A stretch of 64,000 nucleotides of DNA from Pedobacter riviphilus (GTDB taxonomy: Bacteria; Bacteroidota; Bacteroidia; Sphingobacteriales; Sphingobacteriaceae), in NCBI RefSeq assembly GCF_014692875.1, contig NZ_CP061171.1, forward strand, positions 930,001 to 994,000. Reading direction: 5' to 3'. The notes below the pieces were generated by a model. It did not search any database. It saw only the letters and a program-made list of their open reading frames with translations, and was not told the DNA's origin. The position numbers and the translations under genes were made by a program. The stretch's first letter is position 1, and every line of letters begins with the position of its first letter. Positions 48,670 to 57,757 of this stretch are shown here, piece by piece.

Positions 48670-51486
48670 ATGAGACGATTCTCTTTTTTTATACTATTGT
48701 TGCTTGTTACAACAAAGCTACTTGCAGTAGATACTGTTGAAACACTACAGGATGGTATAAAGGTTCATCCAAAGACAGGAGCAGCTAAGACAATTGAAAT
48801 AAATGTTGTGAACAGCCAGATTATACGGGTGCAGGCTTCACCCGAAAATACTATTCCCCAGGTTACCAGCCTGTGCGTGGTGCCAGGGCTTAAACCAACA
48901 GTTCCCTTCAAGGTAACAAAAACTACATCATTTGCACAACTGTCCACTAAAGATATTACTGTAAAAATTTCTCTGATTTCGGGTAAGATCTCTTTTACTG
49001 ATAAGTCTGGAAAAGTATTGCTTCAAGAGGCTAAAAGAACCTTCAGCCCTTTAACCGTAGAAAACGATAAAGGCTATACTTTTCAGCAAGTTTTTTCGGG
49101 TACATCTGGCGAGGCAATTTATGGTCTTGGACAGCATCAGTCTGATGATTTTAATTATAAACATAAAAGCGAAGATCTTTTTCAGTACAATACCAAAGTT
49201 TCGGTGCCTTTCATAATATCGACAAAAAATTACGGCATCCTATGGGACAATTATTCGCAGAGTAAATACGGTGATCCCAGAGATTACAAAGACCTAAATC
49301 AGTTTAGCCTTTTCGATAAAGACGGCAAAGAAGGTGCACTGACGGCAACCTATACCAACAAAGGGAGCGCAACTATTGTTCGTCAGGAGTCAGCTATTGA
49401 TTATGAAAATCTGACAACAGTAAAGAAATTTCCAGTAGATTTTAATTTTAATAACGGGTCTGTGGTTTGGGAAGGATCGATCCTTTCCAATAATACAGAT
49501 ATTTATAAATTCAGCCTTTATTATGCTGGCTATACCAAAGTATGGCTTGATGGAAAATTGGTGGTACCAGAGCGTTGGAGAACTTCCTGGAACCCGAACA
49601 CTTTCAGGTTTTCTTTTCCGCTAACAAAGGGAAAACGCACCAAAATAAGATTGGAGTGGAAACCCGATGGAGGTGTTTCTTATGTTGGCCTTAAAGCACT
49701 TTCTTCCTCTCCGATAGAGAAAAATGGTAATATATCTTTTTGGTCAGAAATGGGCGATAAGATGGACTATTATTTCGTATCTGGTAAAAACATGGATGAG
49801 GTAATAAGTGGTTATCGAACGCTGACAGGCAAGGCGAGCATTATGCCAAAATGGGCCATGGGCTTTTGGCAAAGCCGTGAGCGTTATAAAACTCAGGATG
49901 AGCTATTAAATGTGGTAAGTGAATACCGGAAGCGTAGGATTCCGCTTGATAATATTGTACTGGATTGGAGTTATTGGCCCGAAAACGCTTGGGGAAGCCA
50001 TCAATTTGACCTGAAAAGGTTTCCAGATGCCAAAGGAATGGTAGATTCGGTACATAAAGAAAATACGAATATCATGATATCGGTATGGCCTAAATTCTAT
50101 ACCACAACAGCACATTTTAAACAGTTTAATGATAAAGGATGGATGTACATGCAGGCCGTGAAAGATAGCATACGTGATTGGATTGGCTCTGGATATGTAG
50201 GATCTTTTTATGATGCCTATAACCCCGATGCACAAAAACTCTTTTGGAAACAGATGAAAGACAACCTATACGTAAAGGGTTTCGATGCCTGGTGGATGGA
50301 TGCTTCTGAACCCAACATTCGCGATTGTACCGATATGGAATACCGCAAAAAACTGTGTGGCCCTACTGCACTGGGCTCTTCCACAAAATACTTTAACGCC
50401 TATGCCCTGATGAATGCCAATGCTATTTATAACGGGCAGCGTGAAGCAGATAATAACAAGCGGGTATTTCTGTTAACTCGATCTGGTTTTGCCGGTTTAC
50501 AAAGGTATTCTACCGCTACGTGGAGTGGCGATATTGCATCAAGGTGGGAAGACCTTAAAGCACAGATCCCTGCAGGATTAAATTTTGCTATGTCTGGTAT
50601 TCCCTTCTGGACGATGGACATTGGTGGCTTTTGCGTAGAAAAAAGGTATGGTGATAGCCAGCTTCTTTTTGATAAAACAGGAGAAGAGAACGAAGACCTT
50701 AAAGAATGGCGCGAACTGAACCTGCGTTGGTTTCAGTTTGGAGCATTCTGCCCGCTATTCCGCAGTCATGGCCAGTTCCCTTACCGCGAAATTTACAACC
50801 TGGCCCCAGAAGGTCATCCGGTTTACAAAAGTTTGGTTTATTACGATGAACTACGCTACCGCCTGATGCCTTACATTTATTCGCTGGCAGGAATGGCCTA
50901 CCATAAAGATTATACTTTAATGCGATCGCTTGCAATGGATTATACTGCTGATCAGCAGACCTATGGCATAAGTGACCAATTTCTTTTTGGTTCCGGGCTA
51001 ATGGTTTGTCCCGTTTATAGCTACAAAGCGCGTAGCCGCGAAGTTTATTTCCCTGCAGGAAACCGTTGGTATGATTTCTACAGCGAAAAACAGATTGAAG
51101 GTGGGCAGAAGCTGAATATTGAAGCCCCACTTGAACGCATCCCGTTATTTGTTCCTGCTGGTACTATTTTGCCTGTTGGAGAGGTAATGCAGTATAGCTC
51201 GGAAAAGAAACCTGATAACATTGAGATTCGCGTTTATAAAGGCAAGGATGGAAAGTTTAGTTTATACGAAGATGAAGGCAATAACTATAATTACGAAAAA
51301 GGTGCTTTTTCTACCATCGATTTCGAATATTCAAACAATAAAGACATCCTTGTAATCAATAAACGCAAAGGTAATTTCCAAGGCATGTTAAGCAACAGGA
51401 CTTTCCGAGTAGTTGTTATTGGCAAAACAAATGCAGCGCCTAAGATCGTTCGCTATGATGGTACCAAAACAATAGTAAGGCTTTAA
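48670..51486 (+). CDS. GH31 alpha-xylosidase with PA14 insert
   Basis: The 938-residue protein has a signal peptide (KLLAV), an N-terminal beta-sandwich, a PA14-like insert (about 225-345, VVWEGSILSNNTDIYKFSLYY and VWLDGKLVVPERW), and a GH31 barrel. Catalytic motifs are WWMDASEPN (nucleophile Asp) and the acid/base Asp in WSGDIASRWEDL. GIPFWTMDIGGF and a C-terminal domain follow. PA14 inserted in GH31 is the layout of alpha-xylosidases that remove the non-reducing-end xylose of xyloglucan oligosaccharides, strong support for the proposed substrate. It forms an operon with the GH3 gene 46 bp downstream and has its own activator-type promoter. Confidence 0.9.
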   Translation: MRRFSFFILLLLVTTKLLAVDTVETLQDGIKVHPKTGAAKTIEINVVNSQIIRVQASPENTIPQVTSLCVVPGLKPTVPFKVTKTTSFAQLSTKDITVKISLISGKISFTDKSGKVLLQEAKRTFSPLTVENDKGYTFQQVFSGTSGEAIYGLGQHQSDDFNYKHKSEDLFQYNTKVSVPFIISTKNYGILWDNYSQSKYGDPRDYKDLNQFSLFDKDGKEGALTATYTNKGSATIVRQESAIDYENLTTVKKFPVDFNFNNGSVVWEGSILSNNTDIYKFSLYYAGYTKVWLDGKLVVPERWRTSWNPNTFRFSFPLTKGKRTKIRLEWKPDGGVSYVGLKALSSSPIEKNGNISFWSEMGDKMDYYFVSGKNMDEVISGYRTLTGKASIMPKWAMGFWQSRERYKTQDELLNVVSEYRKRRIPLDNIVLDWSYWPENAWGSHQFDLKRFPDAKGMVDSVHKENTNIMISVWPKFYTTTAHFKQFNDKGWMYMQAVKDSIRDWIGSGYVGSFYDAYNPDAQKLFWKQMKDNLYVKGFDAWWMDASEPNIRDCTDMEYRKKLCGPTALGSSTKYFNAYALMNANAIYNGQREADNNKRVFLLTRSGFAGLQRYSTATWSGDIASRWEDLKAQIPAGLNFAMSGIPFWTMDIGGFCVEKRYGDSQLLFDKTGEENEDLKEWRELNLRWFQFGAFCPLFRSHGQFPYREIYNLAPEGHPVYKSLVYYDELRYRLMPYIYSLAGMAYHKDYTLMRSLAMDYTADQQTYGISDQFLFGSGLMVCPVYSYKARSREVYFPAGNRWYDFYSEKQIEGGQKLNIEAPLERIPLFVPAGTILPVGEVMQYSSEKKPDNIEIRVYKGKDGKFSLYEDEGNNYNYEKGAFSTIDFEYSNNKDILVINKRKGNFQGMLSNRTFRVVVIGKTNAAPKIVRYDGTKTIVRL

Positions 51487-51496
51487 TAGATTTTGT

Positions 51497-51530
51497 CGCA
51501 AACACACACACACATATATACACACACAAT
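51497..51530 (+). repeat. CA/TA microsatellite in the GH31-GH3 spacer
   Basis: A pure run of CA units is interrupted by TATATA and then continues with CACACA until two bases before the GH3 start region. Such dinucleotide runs can slip. A shorter CACACAAACACACA stretch also precedes the GH39 gene (30125-30141). Confidence 0.6.
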
Positions 51531-51532
51531 TA

Positions 51533-53731
51533 ATGAAATCAATATTATTAACGATAACAGTAATATGCACTTCTTTGTTGGCGCGCGCACAGCAAAAACA
51601 GCCAGTTTATCTTGACTTGAGCCAGCCGATTGAGAGGCGCGTTGAAAATGCACTTTCGCTAATGACTACCGAAGAGAAAGTGTCTCTCTGTTATGCGCAA
51701 TCAAAATTCAGCTCGAAAGGTGTACCCCGCTTGGGTATACCTGAAGTATGGACCGACGATGGACCTCATGGAATCCGTGAGGAAGTTTTATGGGATGAAT
51801 GGGGAGGAGCAGGCTGGACGAATGATTCTTGTACCGCATTTCCGGCACTTACCTGTCTGGCGGCTTCCTTTAACCCTAAATTATCTTTGCTTTATGGCCA
51901 ATCAATCGGAGCGGAAGCCCGTTATCGGAATAAAACGGTACTGTTAGGGCCTGGTGTAAATATTTACCGTACCCCGTTAAACGGACGTAATTTTGAGTAT
52001 ATGGGAGAAGATCCCTATCTCAGTTCCAGAATGGTGGTTCCTTACATTCAGGGCGTACAGTCTAACGGAGTGGCTGCCTGTGTAAAACATTTTGCACTAA
52101 ACAATCAAGAAGAGTGGCGTGGCCATATCAATGTTGATTTAAGCGACCGTGCACTAAATGAAATTTATCTGCCAGCTTTCAAGGCCGCTGTACAGGAAGC
52201 CAAGGCATGGTCTATAATGGGTTCGTATAACCAGTTTAGAGGTCAGCACTGCTGCCATAACGATTTACTTTTAAACAAGATTTTAAAGAAAGATTGGGCA
52301 TTTGATGGGGTTGTAATTAGCGATTGGGGTGGCGTTCATAGCACGTACGAGGCTGTTAACAATGGGCTCGACCTTGAAATGGGTACCTATACCGATGGTT
52401 TAACTACCAAGGGGAAATTTCCTTACTCATCATATTATTTGGCTAACCCCTTCCTTAAAGGGATTAAAGAAGGGAAATATGATATCGCTTTGCTCGACGA
52501 TAAAGCACGCCGTATACTTAGATTGATTTTTCGTACCACAATGAGCCAAAATAGGCCTTTTGGTCGTTTCGTTTCTCCAGAACATAGTGAGGCAGCCCGC
52601 AAAATCGCTCAGGAAGGAATTGTACTTTTAAAGAATGAAAATAAGTTTTTCCCTGTTCCAAACGGAAAATTCAAAAAAATTGCAGTCATTGGAGAAAATG
52701 CTGACCGGAGCCTGGTAATCGGTGGAGGGTCATCGTCACTCAAGGTGGCTTATGAAAAATCACCTTTGGCAGGATTGATCGATAAATATGGCAAAGATCA
52801 TATTGTTTACAGCCTTGGTTATGCTTCCGGGCCATCACTTTATGGGCGCGAGGAACCATCCAAGCTAAATGCCGATTCTTTAGCGTCTGCTGCAATTGAG
52901 GTGGCGAAACAAGCAGATATAGTATTTTTTATCGGTGGACTTAATAAAAATCATTTTCAGGATTGTGAAGGTGGCGACCGTCGTTCGTTAAGCCTCCCTT
53001 TTGGACAGGATAAACTAATTGATGCTTTGCTGAAAGTTAATAAAAATACGGCTGTAGTGCTGCTCAGCGGTAATGCAGTTTCAATGCCATGGATAAACAA
53101 TGTACCCGCTATTATTCAAGGATGGTATCTTGGCTCTGAAGCTGGAAATGCATTGGCAGATGTGATTTCGGGCGAGGTAAATCCTTCTGGCAAACTGCCG
53201 TTCTCTTTTCCTAAAAAATTAGAAGATAATGCAGCACATTTTTATGGTAAACTTTCCTATCCTGGTGATAGTATCAACCAGTTCTATAAAGAGGATATTC
53301 TGGTAGGATACCGCTGGTTTGATACCAAAAAAATATCACCTCAATTTTCATTCGGTTATGGTCTTTCCTATACCAGTTTCGATTTAGGGCCGTTATCATC
53401 AGATAAAAAAAAATACAGCAAAAGTGATACTGTACGGATTTCATTTACCGTAAAAAATACCGGTGCAAAATATGGTGCCGAGGTTGCTCAATTGTATGTA
53501 CATGATCCTGTATGTACCGTAACGCGGCCTGTAAAGGAACTTAAAGCCTTTGAAAAAGTTTTCTTGAAGCCTGGAGAGACTAAAACAGTTGAACTTCGGT
53601 TAAAAGTAGCAGATTTGGCCTTCTACGATGAAACTAAAAAGAACTGGAACGTGGAAGCTGGTGATTTTATACTGCAGCTAGGCAACTCATCAAATCATAT
53701 TTCTCAAAAATTGAAAATTACGGTTAAGTAG
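51533..53731 (+). CDS. GH3 beta-glucosidase
   Basis: The 732-residue protein has a signal peptide (LLARAQ) and the GH3 order. The TIM barrel (about 30-330) has LGPGVNIYRTPLNGRNFEYMGEDP, CVKHFALNNQE (substrate-binding KH) and GVVISDWGGVHS with the nucleophile Asp. The alpha/beta sandwich (about 345-570) has GGGSSSLKV and the likely acid/base in the DCEGGDRRSLSLP loop. The C-terminal fibronectin-III-like domain (RWFDTKKISPQFSFGYGLSYT, VKNTG) ends the protein. It would hydrolyse cello-oligosaccharides released after side chains are stripped, yielding glucose. It is the last gene of the large locus. Confidence 0.92.
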   Translation: MKSILLTITVICTSLLARAQQKQPVYLDLSQPIERRVENALSLMTTEEKVSLCYAQSKFSSKGVPRLGIPEVWTDDGPHGIREEVLWDEWGGAGWTNDSCTAFPALTCLAASFNPKLSLLYGQSIGAEARYRNKTVLLGPGVNIYRTPLNGRNFEYMGEDPYLSSRMVVPYIQGVQSNGVAACVKHFALNNQEEWRGHINVDLSDRALNEIYLPAFKAAVQEAKAWSIMGSYNQFRGQHCCHNDLLLNKILKKDWAFDGVVISDWGGVHSTYEAVNNGLDLEMGTYTDGLTTKGKFPYSSYYLANPFLKGIKEGKYDIALLDDKARRILRLIFRTTMSQNRPFGRFVSPEHSEAARKIAQEGIVLLKNENKFFPVPNGKFKKIAVIGENADRSLVIGGGSSSLKVAYEKSPLAGLIDKYGKDHIVYSLGYASGPSLYGREEPSKLNADSLASAAIEVAKQADIVFFIGGLNKNHFQDCEGGDRRSLSLPFGQDKLIDALLKVNKNTAVVLLSGNAVSMPWINNVPAIIQGWYLGSEAGNALADVISGEVNPSGKLPFSFPKKLEDNAAHFYGKLSYPGDSINQFYKEDILVGYRWFDTKKISPQFSFGYGLSYTSFDLGPLSSDKKKYSKSDTVRISFTVKNTGAKYGAEVAQLYVHDPVCTVTRPVKELKAFEKVFLKPGETKTVELRLKVADLAFYDETKKNWNVEAGDFILQLGNSSNHISQKLKITVK

Positions 53732-53786
53732 TGTTTATAAGGTGATTGAAAATTGATGATGTTAAAGGTTCTCCTTTAAATCAAAA

Positions 53787-53821
53787 GAGACTGTACCATA
53801 AATATATAATTGTCAACCTGA
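53787..53821. repeat. Decayed copy of the MITE left end
   Basis: GAGACTGTACCATAAATAT followed by AATTGTCAACCTGAG aligns with the left end of the element at 26603 (GAAGCTGTATCATAAGTAT and AATTGTCATCCT). I find no matching right end. Confidence 0.45.
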
Positions 53822-53870
53822 GAGGTTAGCTTTTAACTGAAGAACATTGAAGTGATAAATTAAGATAAAT

Positions 53871-53904
53871 CGTCATTTCCTTTGCTTAACCAAAGGAAAT
53901 GATG
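53871..53904. repeat. REP-like palindrome, copy 1
   Basis: CGTCATTTCCTTTG and CAAAGGAAATGATG face each other around CTTAAC. A nearly identical palindrome is present at 61514-61546. Downstream, GGTCGGTG-TCCT-CACAGACC (about 53930-53951) is an imperfect relative of the hairpin at 59988-60010. Confidence 0.65.
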
Positions 53905-54059
53905 CCCGATTTTTGGCATCTTTTCCGTGGTCGGTGTCCTCACAGACCATCATTGTCATCATCAAATTTCTGCCTGTTGTAGATATGGACCTATATTGAG
54001 ATTTCTTAAAAATGCCAAATCGAATCCAATAAGCTTAATTCAGAGAGAGAAGATTTTTC

Positions 54060-54953
54060 TTAAGTGTTAATTTCGAGTCTATATCCTTTAGCCCGTATAA
54101 CAACAATGTTGATGTTGGGATCGAGCTCCAGTTTTTTTCTAAGTTTTGAGATGAACATATCCAGACTACGCCCTACAATAACACCTTCGTCTTCCCATAT
54201 CTCTTTTTGCAGTCGGCTTCTCTCTATCGTTTCATTGGGAGAAAGTGCGAAGATGAGCAATAAACGTGTTTCAGTACCGGTTAGGTCTATCACCGTTTCA
54301 TTTTTGGTGAGCTTACGATTTTTTGCATCAAACAGAACTGAACCCAAAGCAATTATGTCTGCATGCTGATCATCACGAGGTAAAACGCTTCGCGGCTTAA
54401 TAGATCTAAAAAAAATAAAACCAACTAAGGCTAAAAAAGGTAGGCTGCCCAAAAGATATCCGTTCTTTGCTGTATTTATGCCGGTCTCTTTCAATTTAAT
54501 GTTGATCATGTAACGTGCCCTCGGTTGTTTTCTTCCTATGCATGTTATAATCTCATCTTTTTTATTTTTGGATATAGCATATCCATAGACTACACTGGAG
54601 TTGTCAGAGTTCAGAACTTTAACAACGTAATCACCTGCCATCGGGTCTTTGGCCAACAAATGCCTCGTTGTATTCACCAGTAAGTTGGATTGAAAAGTAA
54701 ACTCATTCTCAAATTCGATCTGGTACTCATTTTCAGCAATCTTTTTTATCGGGAGTACCCTCGATGTACTGTCGCCCGACTGTAGGAGTAGTTCATGTCC
54801 GATCCGACGGAGCAAAACTTCTCTTCGGTCGAAATCAAAATCCTCACTGCCGGTCATGCCGAATGTCACGCAAATTACAGAGATAAACAAAACTAGCATG
54901 AATCCAAAAAGGTATTTACCTTTTCCAGAGAAATGATTTCGACTATTAAGCAT
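54060..54953 (-). CDS. Membrane-anchored winged-helix transcriptional regulator
   Basis: The 297-residue protein has a transmembrane helix near the N terminus (YLFGFMLVLFISVICVTFGM, about 14-33), an extracytoplasmic domain (about 35-165), a second helix (GYLLGSLPFLALVGFIFF, about 165-182), and a C-terminal OmpR/PhoB-type winged helix (about 200-297) with VIDLTGTETRLLLIFAL, LQKEIWEDEGVIVGRSLDMFISKLRKKL and the final IRAKGYRLEI. It lacks a receiver domain, so it acts as a one-component sensor like ToxR or CadC but with DNA-binding at the C terminus. The divergent gene at 55134, 180 bp away, is the obvious target. Confidence 0.85.
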   Translation of the reverse strand: MLNSRNHFSGKGKYLFGFMLVLFISVICVTFGMTGSEDFDFDRREVLLRRIGHELLLQSGDSTSRVLPIKKIAENEYQIEFENEFTFQSNLLVNTTRHLLAKDPMAGDYVVKVLNSDNSSVVYGYAISKNKKDEIITCIGRKQPRARYMINIKLKETGINTAKNGYLLGSLPFLALVGFIFFRSIKPRSVLPRDDQHADIIALGSVLFDAKNRKLTKNETVIDLTGTETRLLLIFALSPNETIERSRLQKEIWEDEGVIVGRSLDMFISKLRKKLELDPNINIVVIRAKGYRLEINT

Positions 54954-55133
54954 AGTGTCAAGTTTTTATTTACAAAGTTTACATTTTTATTTACAATTCT
55001 GGTTCTTCATACGGAAAGATATCAAAGTATTTTTGTTGCACCAACTTTAAAAAGATATGAAAAATAAAAAAAACGTCTTAAATGTATCTGATTTATCAGT
55101 AGATAGATCAACGTTAATTAAACCTGCAGAAAT

Positions 55134-55673
55134 ATGAAAAAAGTTATTTATGTGCTGATCTTACCGCTGGTTGTGGTAAGCGGACTAGTATTTGCCAATC
55201 ATGAAATTAAAAATGAAACATCTAAAAGAGCAAGCCCAAAAAACCGCTCTGCTGCCGAAAGGGAAGCCGAACTGAAAAAATGGGAGGCCAGCCCTGATGG
55301 TGTAAGGTTCAAAAAATGGGAAGCGTCTCCCTCGGGTAAAAAAGTGCATGTCGGTGCTGCTAAAATAAGGGAGCATATAAGTGCTTTTACCGATATGGAA
55401 GCCGTTATAACCTCTCTTTCTCTTCCGCCAGGATCAAGGCTAGGTTTTGGCGTAATGGCTAGGATTAATGGTGCCGATTACATTGTAAAATTTGAGCCGG
55501 AAAAGTCTCAGCTCGAGCAATTGCATAGCCTGAAAGTTAACGACAAAATAATTATAAGAAGCCATGTCGTATCATCTGCGCCAAAGTATTCATACCCAAT
55601 AGTATCTGCCGAGTATGTAGAACGAGATGGTAAAGTGATTTTTAAACGTATTCCTCGCAAAGGCGGTTGCTAA
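55134..55673 (+). CDS. Small secreted protein of unknown function with KKWEASP repeat
   Basis: This 179-residue protein has a signal peptide (VVSGLVFAN), a charged segment with two close copies of KKWEASP-G (about residues 48-70), and a C-terminal folded part of about 90 residues (GFGVMARINGADYIVKFEP, VNDKIIIRSHVVSSA). It ends in a lone Cys. I do not recognise the family. It is divergent from the membrane-anchored regulator and may be controlled by it or serve as its signal partner. Export is clear; nothing indicates enzymatic activity. Confidence 0.72.
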   Translation: MKKVIYVLILPLVVVSGLVFANHEIKNETSKRASPKNRSAAEREAELKKWEASPDGVRFKKWEASPSGKKVHVGAAKIREHISAFTDMEAVITSLSLPPGSRLGFGVMARINGADYIVKFEPEKSQLEQLHSLKVNDKIIIRSHVVSSAPKYSYPIVSAEYVERDGKVIFKRIPRKGGC

Positions 55674-55829
55674 ACAAATAAATTATAAAATACGTTGTAT
55701 GCTTTTGCCTTGTGCCTATATCTTATCGTTTTTGTAGAAGGTAAAACAAGACACGTTTACTAAAAGAAAATACCAGGCACGTATTGTATATCGGGAAGAA
55801 AGTTTTTAGTAACATTCTTCCCGGTTTTC

Positions 55830-56453
55830 TTACTCATAAGTCTTATCAATCAGAAAACTCAGCGCATCTTCAATTTCCGATCTTCCTGCTGTGGTTGTTA
55901 GGTCTAGTCCGCAGAAAGTGCAGTCGTTTGTTGTGGCGTATATGTCCAAATAATAAATTCCCGATATCAGCAATGCGATAATGGCCCTATATCTTTTGGC
56001 GTTTTCTTTGAAATGAGGGTCGGTAATACTTTCAAATAAGCGTGCACCATTTTCTTCACGATCGTTTGCGAGTTTTTTTAGCGATTTACGGTTTTCTATT
56101 AAGCCCCAGAGCAAAATTTTCTGTAAATCCTTATTTTTGAAAACATAATCAAATTGGGAGAGGAGCATTTTTTTACAGAATGTTTTCCCTCCATCATTAA
56201 TTACAGGGCCTCCCGACTCATCTTTTACATTGCTCCAAAAATCCTGGGAGCGGATATATTCGTCAATGAGTTCGTCCTTTCCACCGAAATAGTTATAGAT
56301 CAATTTTTTGTCCAGGCCTGCAGTACGTGCGATATCGTTAATCTTAAGGCCTGAGAAACCTTTAGTATGGAGTATTTTCTCTACTGCATTTAAAAATTTC
56401 TGTTTGCTTTTTTCTTTGTTTCTTAACGATTTAACCCCTGTTTTCTGCTCCAT
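55830..56453 (-). CDS. TetR-family transcriptional regulator
   Basis: Starting at the ATG at 56453 gives 207 residues with the helix-turn-helix ILHTKGFSGLKINDIARTAGLDKKLIYNYFGGKDEL (about 20-60 as one block). This is the canonical TetR N terminus, including the YNYF motif at its end. The remaining helices form a ligand and dimer domain. An 18-bp perfect palindrome (56506-56523) lies 53 bp upstream of its start and is the likely operator. Its natural inducer is unknown. The divergent AraC gene may share this control region. Confidence 0.88.
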   Translation of the reverse strand: MEQKTGVKSLRNKEKSKQKFLNAVEKILHTKGFSGLKINDIARTAGLDKKLIYNYFGGKDELIDEYIRSQDFWSNVKDESGGPVINDGGKTFCKKMLLSQFDYVFKNKDLQKILLWGLIENRKSLKKLANDREENGARLFESITDPHFKENAKRYRAIIALLISGIYYLDIYATTNDCTFCGLDLTTTAGRSEIEDALSFLIDKTYE

Positions 56454-56780
56454 GTGATGAAAAATAATCGTGTGGGAAAAATACACAATCAATTTTAATT
56501 ATTTTTATCACCAATTGGTGATATATTGTATATTTGTTCTGTGGAAGAAATATATAAATCGATTGTATACATCTTCACTATAATCAAACTGTATTAACTT
56601 ATTTTAGTTTTGTGACGCTCATCCTGCTCATTCTGAGGGTATCAGGTCTCATTGCGCCGTATATACACGGCAACATGTCTGGTCTGATACTTCAGGGAAG
56701 CAGAATAATGATGAATTCCTTTCATTCGCTTTCCATCTTCTTTTTTCGTAACTTCTATACAAAAATGGTATTTTTCATCG
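56454..56780. other. Divergent intergenic region between TetR and AraC genes
   Basis: The 327-bp region contains the palindromic operator and one TAnnTTTG box. The remaining part (56540-56780) shows no further motif or gene that I can support. Confidence 0.45.
56506..56523. promoter_or_regulatory. 18-bp palindromic operator between the TetR and AraC genes
   Basis: TATCACCAATTGGTGATA is a perfect inverted repeat. Its length and place upstream of a tetR gene fit autoregulation by a TetR dimer. A TATATTTG box (56529-56536, plus strand) directly follows, so bound repressor could also block rightward transcription toward the AraC gene. Confidence 0.6.
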
Positions 56781-57623
56781 ATGGATGTGATTGCAAATTT
56801 TCCTACGCTTGATATTAGTGAGTTTTGGCCTGATCAAGATTCGGGAAATAATTTGCTTTATCATGAAATAATTGGGAAAAGATCCATTGAAAAACCACAC
56901 AAACACGATTTTTTTCTTTTTATGCTTTTTGAGCAAGGTAGTGGTATACACACCATCGATTTTATAGATCATCAGGTTACTGGAGGTCAGTTGCATTTAT
57001 TGTTTCCTGAACAGATCCATAAATGGGAGCTAGGCGAAGAAACCCATGCCCATCAACTTATGATTAGCAGGAGCATATTCGAAACCCTGGCTAACTCTTT
57101 GCGCTTTTCATTAATCTTATATCAAAACTATCCCGTTATTAATCTGAGTGCCGACGCTTACGAGAAAATTTTGTACGAATTTCGGAGTATCAGATCTGAA
57201 CTCGCAAAACCTGCCATACTTTGGGAAATTATCAATGCCAGGATCAGGCTTATTGCGCTAATGGTTAGTGAAGAGGCACAAACATTGTTCAATAACCAAA
57301 CGGTTTACCAAACCAAACCGGTGTTGTTTAAATACCGTTCGCTTATCGATATGCATTATAAGAAGGAAAAACTTGTTGCATTTTATGCCGATCAGTTAAA
57401 TATTTCAGCAAATTACCTGAATATGCTATGCAAAAGGCATTTTCATGTGTCAGCCACAGCACTGATCCACGAACGTTTAATTCTCGAAGCAAAGCGGGTT
57501 TTACTGACAACCGAAAGGCCTATTAAAGCAATTGCTTTCGACCTCGGTTTTTATGATGTGGCTTATTTTTCTAAATTCTTTAAAAATCAAACCCGGATTA
57601 CCCCACGTGCATTTCGAGGTTAG
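56781..57623 (+). CDS. AraC-family transcriptional regulator (cupin type)
   Basis: The 280-residue protein has an N-terminal cupin-like sensor (KPHKHDFFLFMLFEQGSG, GGQLHLLFPEQIHKWEL, about 35-85) and a C-terminal AraC HTH pair (about 180-278) with YADQLNISANYLNMLCKRHF and IAFDLGFYDVAYFSKFFKN followed by RITPRAFRG. It lies 134 bp upstream of the amidohydrolase gene, same strand, which it probably activates in response to a small aromatic or heterocyclic ligand; the ligand is a guess from the neighbour only. Confidence 0.87.
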   Translation: MDVIANFPTLDISEFWPDQDSGNNLLYHEIIGKRSIEKPHKHDFFLFMLFEQGSGIHTIDFIDHQVTGGQLHLLFPEQIHKWELGEETHAHQLMISRSIFETLANSLRFSLILYQNYPVINLSADAYEKILYEFRSIRSELAKPAILWEIINARIRLIALMVSEEAQTLFNNQTVYQTKPVLFKYRSLIDMHYKKEKLVAFYADQLNISANYLNMLCKRHFHVSATALIHERLILEAKRVLLTTERPIKAIAFDLGFYDVAYFSKFFKNQTRITPRAFRG

Positions 57624-57757
57624 TAGTGAATTGCACAAAATTTAGTGCTTAAATTCGATAAATAATTACGGGTAGTTATAAATGATACAATTTTTAATAT
57701 AAATCCTACTATTCATAAACATAACAGAATATTATTTTTGTGATAAAGAATCCTGTT

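Larger units (their letters stand above)
53732..54059. other. Intergenic region with repeats between GH3 and the winged-helix gene
   Basis: This 328-bp gap between convergent genes contains the partial MITE end, a REP-like palindrome and an imperfect hairpin. No open frame of note. The hairpins probably serve as transcription terminators for both sides. Confidence 0.5.

Noticed and set aside
51497..51530. CA-rich run considered as a CRISPR or protein repeat
   Set aside because: It is a simple dinucleotide microsatellite without spacers; no CRISPR array is visible anywhere in the window.
56612..56812. Plus-strand open frame before the AraC gene
   Set aside because: It has no recognisable features and overlaps the AraC start in another frame.
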